A DNA stretch of 7,686 nt, from positions 1 through 7,686 of the forward strand of contig CAMWRO010000137.1 in NCBI GenBank assembly GCA_947176615.1, read 5' to 3'. Both the position numbers and the translations under genes were made by a program. The notes below the pieces were generated by a model. That model made no database searches. It had not been told where the DNA came from and saw only the letters and a list, made by a program, of their open reading frames with translations. Origin of the DNA: an uncultured Porphyromonadaceae bacterium. Lineage in GTDB: Bacteria; Bacteroidota; Bacteroidia; Bacteroidales; Muribaculaceae. Positions within the stretch are counted from its first letter, which is position 1. The number at the start of each line of letters is the position of its first letter. Below, piece by piece: positions 6,908 through 7,686 of the stretch.

Positions 6908-6938
6908 CAAAGGTAAAACACTTTTTTCAATCTGCAAA
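6908..6938 (-). promoter_or_regulatory. Bacteroidota promoter for the TraB/GumN-ABC-GntR operon
   Basis: Read on the minus strand, TTTG (6938-6935) is followed after exactly 19 nt by TACCTTTG (6915-6908). This is a full match to the Bacteroidota -33/-7 pattern TTTG-N19-TAnnTTTG. Transcription should start near 6900 and give a leader of about 60 nt to the ATG at 6840. No similar site is evident in the 22-nt gap before the ATPase gene, so this is probably the main promoter for all four genes. Confidence 0.82.
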
Positions 6939-6954
6939 ACTTTTTTTGAAAAAA
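6922..6954. repeat. AT-only 9-bp inverted repeat around the -33 box
   Basis: TTTTTTCAA (6922-6930) and TTGAAAAAA (6946-6954) are perfect reverse complements flanking a 15-nt centre that contains the -33 TTTG element. Only one of the nine pairs is G-C, so it would be a weak RNA hairpin and a poor terminator for feoB. Its position would suit a protein-binding site, but chance in such AT-rich DNA is possible. Confidence 0.4.
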
Positions 6955-6988
6955 ATAGCGGGGAAATGTGAAAAATATCCTATATATC

Positions 6989-7686
6989 TTATAGCAGGAT
7001 AGCAATCTGATAGGTGGCAAACGCGGCAATCCATGCGAGGATAGTGTTGTAGACAACCGAGAAAGCACCATACCATCTGTTGCCCGTTTCCTTGACAATA
7101 GCTGTCACGGTCGCGATGCAGGGACAGTAGAGGAGGATGAACACCATGAAACTGAGGGCGGCGGCAGTGGTGAAGTCAGGTTTTCCGGTAACAGGGGAGG
7201 GGGCCTGAAGACGGGCTCCGAGCGATGCGTCGTCGGCTTCCTCATTGCCGGTGTACAGCACACCGAGTGTCGATACGACGATTTCTTTGGCCGGAACGCC
7301 CGCAAGCGCGGCCACCGAGGCGCGCCAGTGGAACCCGAGCGGCTCCATTACGGGATTGACCGCCTTTCCCATCATTTCAAGAAAACTGTCATGGTTCAGG
7401 TCAATCGAGGCCGATTCAGTCGCGACAGTCGAGGCATCTTTGTCATGCCGGGGGAAATAGTTGAGCGCCCACACGATGATGCTTGCCACAAGGATTATGC
7501 CGCCCATCTTGCGGATATACTGTTCACCCTTGCTCCACATGTGCCGCAGCGTCGCTTTGGCTGTCGGGATACGGTAGGGGGGTAGCTCCATTACAAACGG
7601 GGTCTCGTCGGCCTTGAAATAGAACCTCCTGAGAAGCCTTGCCGTAATAGTGGCTGCCAATATGCCGAGAAGATACAATCCCATGA
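6989..7686 (-). CDS. feoB: Ferrous iron transport protein B, C-terminal part (5' end outside window)
   Basis: The last 230 or so residues of FeoB, the GTP-dependent inner-membrane Fe(II) importer. The N-terminal G domain and first Gate domain lie beyond the right edge, so the Met encoded at 7682-7684 is internal. Counting from that Met, a first helix is at 2-19. The conserved PFVMELPPYRIPT (29-41) leads into the second Gate segment with a helix at 61-78 (GGIILVASIIVWALNYF). GVPAKEIVVSTLGVLY (129-144) is the conserved intramembrane stretch. A helix carrying YCPC (186-189) and a final helix at about 206-230 follow. Cysteine in this late helix is a recurring FeoB feature linked to the iron path. 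The stop is 148 nt before the TraB/GumN start, with a separate promoter between, so it is probably a different transcription unit. No GC-rich terminator follows it. Confidence 0.96.
   Translation of the reverse strand, partial: MGLYLLGILAATITARLLRRFYFKADETPFVMELPPYRIPTAKATLRHMWSKGEQYIRKMGGIILVASIIVWALNYFPRHDKDASTVATESASIDLNHDSFLEMMGKAVNPVMEPLGFHWRASVAALAGVPAKEIVVSTLGVLYTGNEEADDASLGARLQAPSPVTGKPDFTTAAALSFMVFILLYCPCIATVTAIVKETGNRWYGAFSVVYNTILAWIAAFATYQIAILL

Noticed and set aside
6922..6954. Inverted repeat as the feoB terminator
   Set aside because: The stem has one G-C pair in nine and no U-run placed to release RNA, so I list it only as a repeat or possible operator site.
1..7686. Mobile element, CRISPR array, tRNA/rRNA, toxin-antitoxin or defence cassette
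   Set aside because: No transposase or integrase motifs, no spaced direct-repeat array, no tRNA-like fold and no recognised defence domain in any frame; every sizeable stretch is explained by ordinary genes.

Overview
The window looks like ordinary chromosome from a Bacteroidota bacterium, most likely a gut Bacteroidales. Muribaculaceae or a close relative is my inference from protein style and moderate GC. Three things point there. Promoter-like sites match the Bacteroidota sigma factor pattern (TTTG about 19 nt before TAnnTTTG) rather than -35/-10 boxes. Gene starts have A-rich leaders instead of Shine-Dalgarno sequences. The gene set (DnaE next to thioredoxin, a secreted TonB_C-domain protein, a YtrA-type GntR regulator with an ABC exporter, and FeoB) is typical of the group.

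Layout, left to right. Positions 1-3114 (+ strand) hold the 3' three quarters of dnaE (5' end outside the window), then trxA 15 nt later, closed by a strong intrinsic terminator. Positions 3115-3226 are an AT-rich intergenic region with a run of eight G and two identical TATAACTTTG boxes 14 bp apart. They lead into a 210-residue secreted protein with a TonB C-terminal domain (3227-3859, + strand). A near-perfect 20-bp hairpin at 3869-3913 then serves as a shared terminator for this gene and the convergent unit to its right.

Everything from 3927 to the right edge is on the minus strand. Read in transcription order it starts with the C-terminal third of FeoB (ferrous iron transport, 5' end outside the window). 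A 148-nt gap follows, carrying a full-consensus Bacteroidota promoter. After it come a secreted TraB/GumN-family protein, an ABC ATPase, a six-helix ABC membrane protein and a YtrA-type GntR repressor. The last four genes are packed with gaps of 22 nt, a 1-nt TAATG overlap and 10 nt, so they probably form one operon. The ATPase and permease should make a small exporter-like transporter that the GntR protein controls. The TraB/GumN protein is the unexpected partner.

I see no RNA gene, mobile element, CRISPR array or defence cassette, and no gene-free stretch over 300 bases. The items most worth a second look are the TraB/GumN-ABC-GntR unit and the G-tract/tandem-box promoter of the TonB_C gene. 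Neither is strong evidence of a new system.
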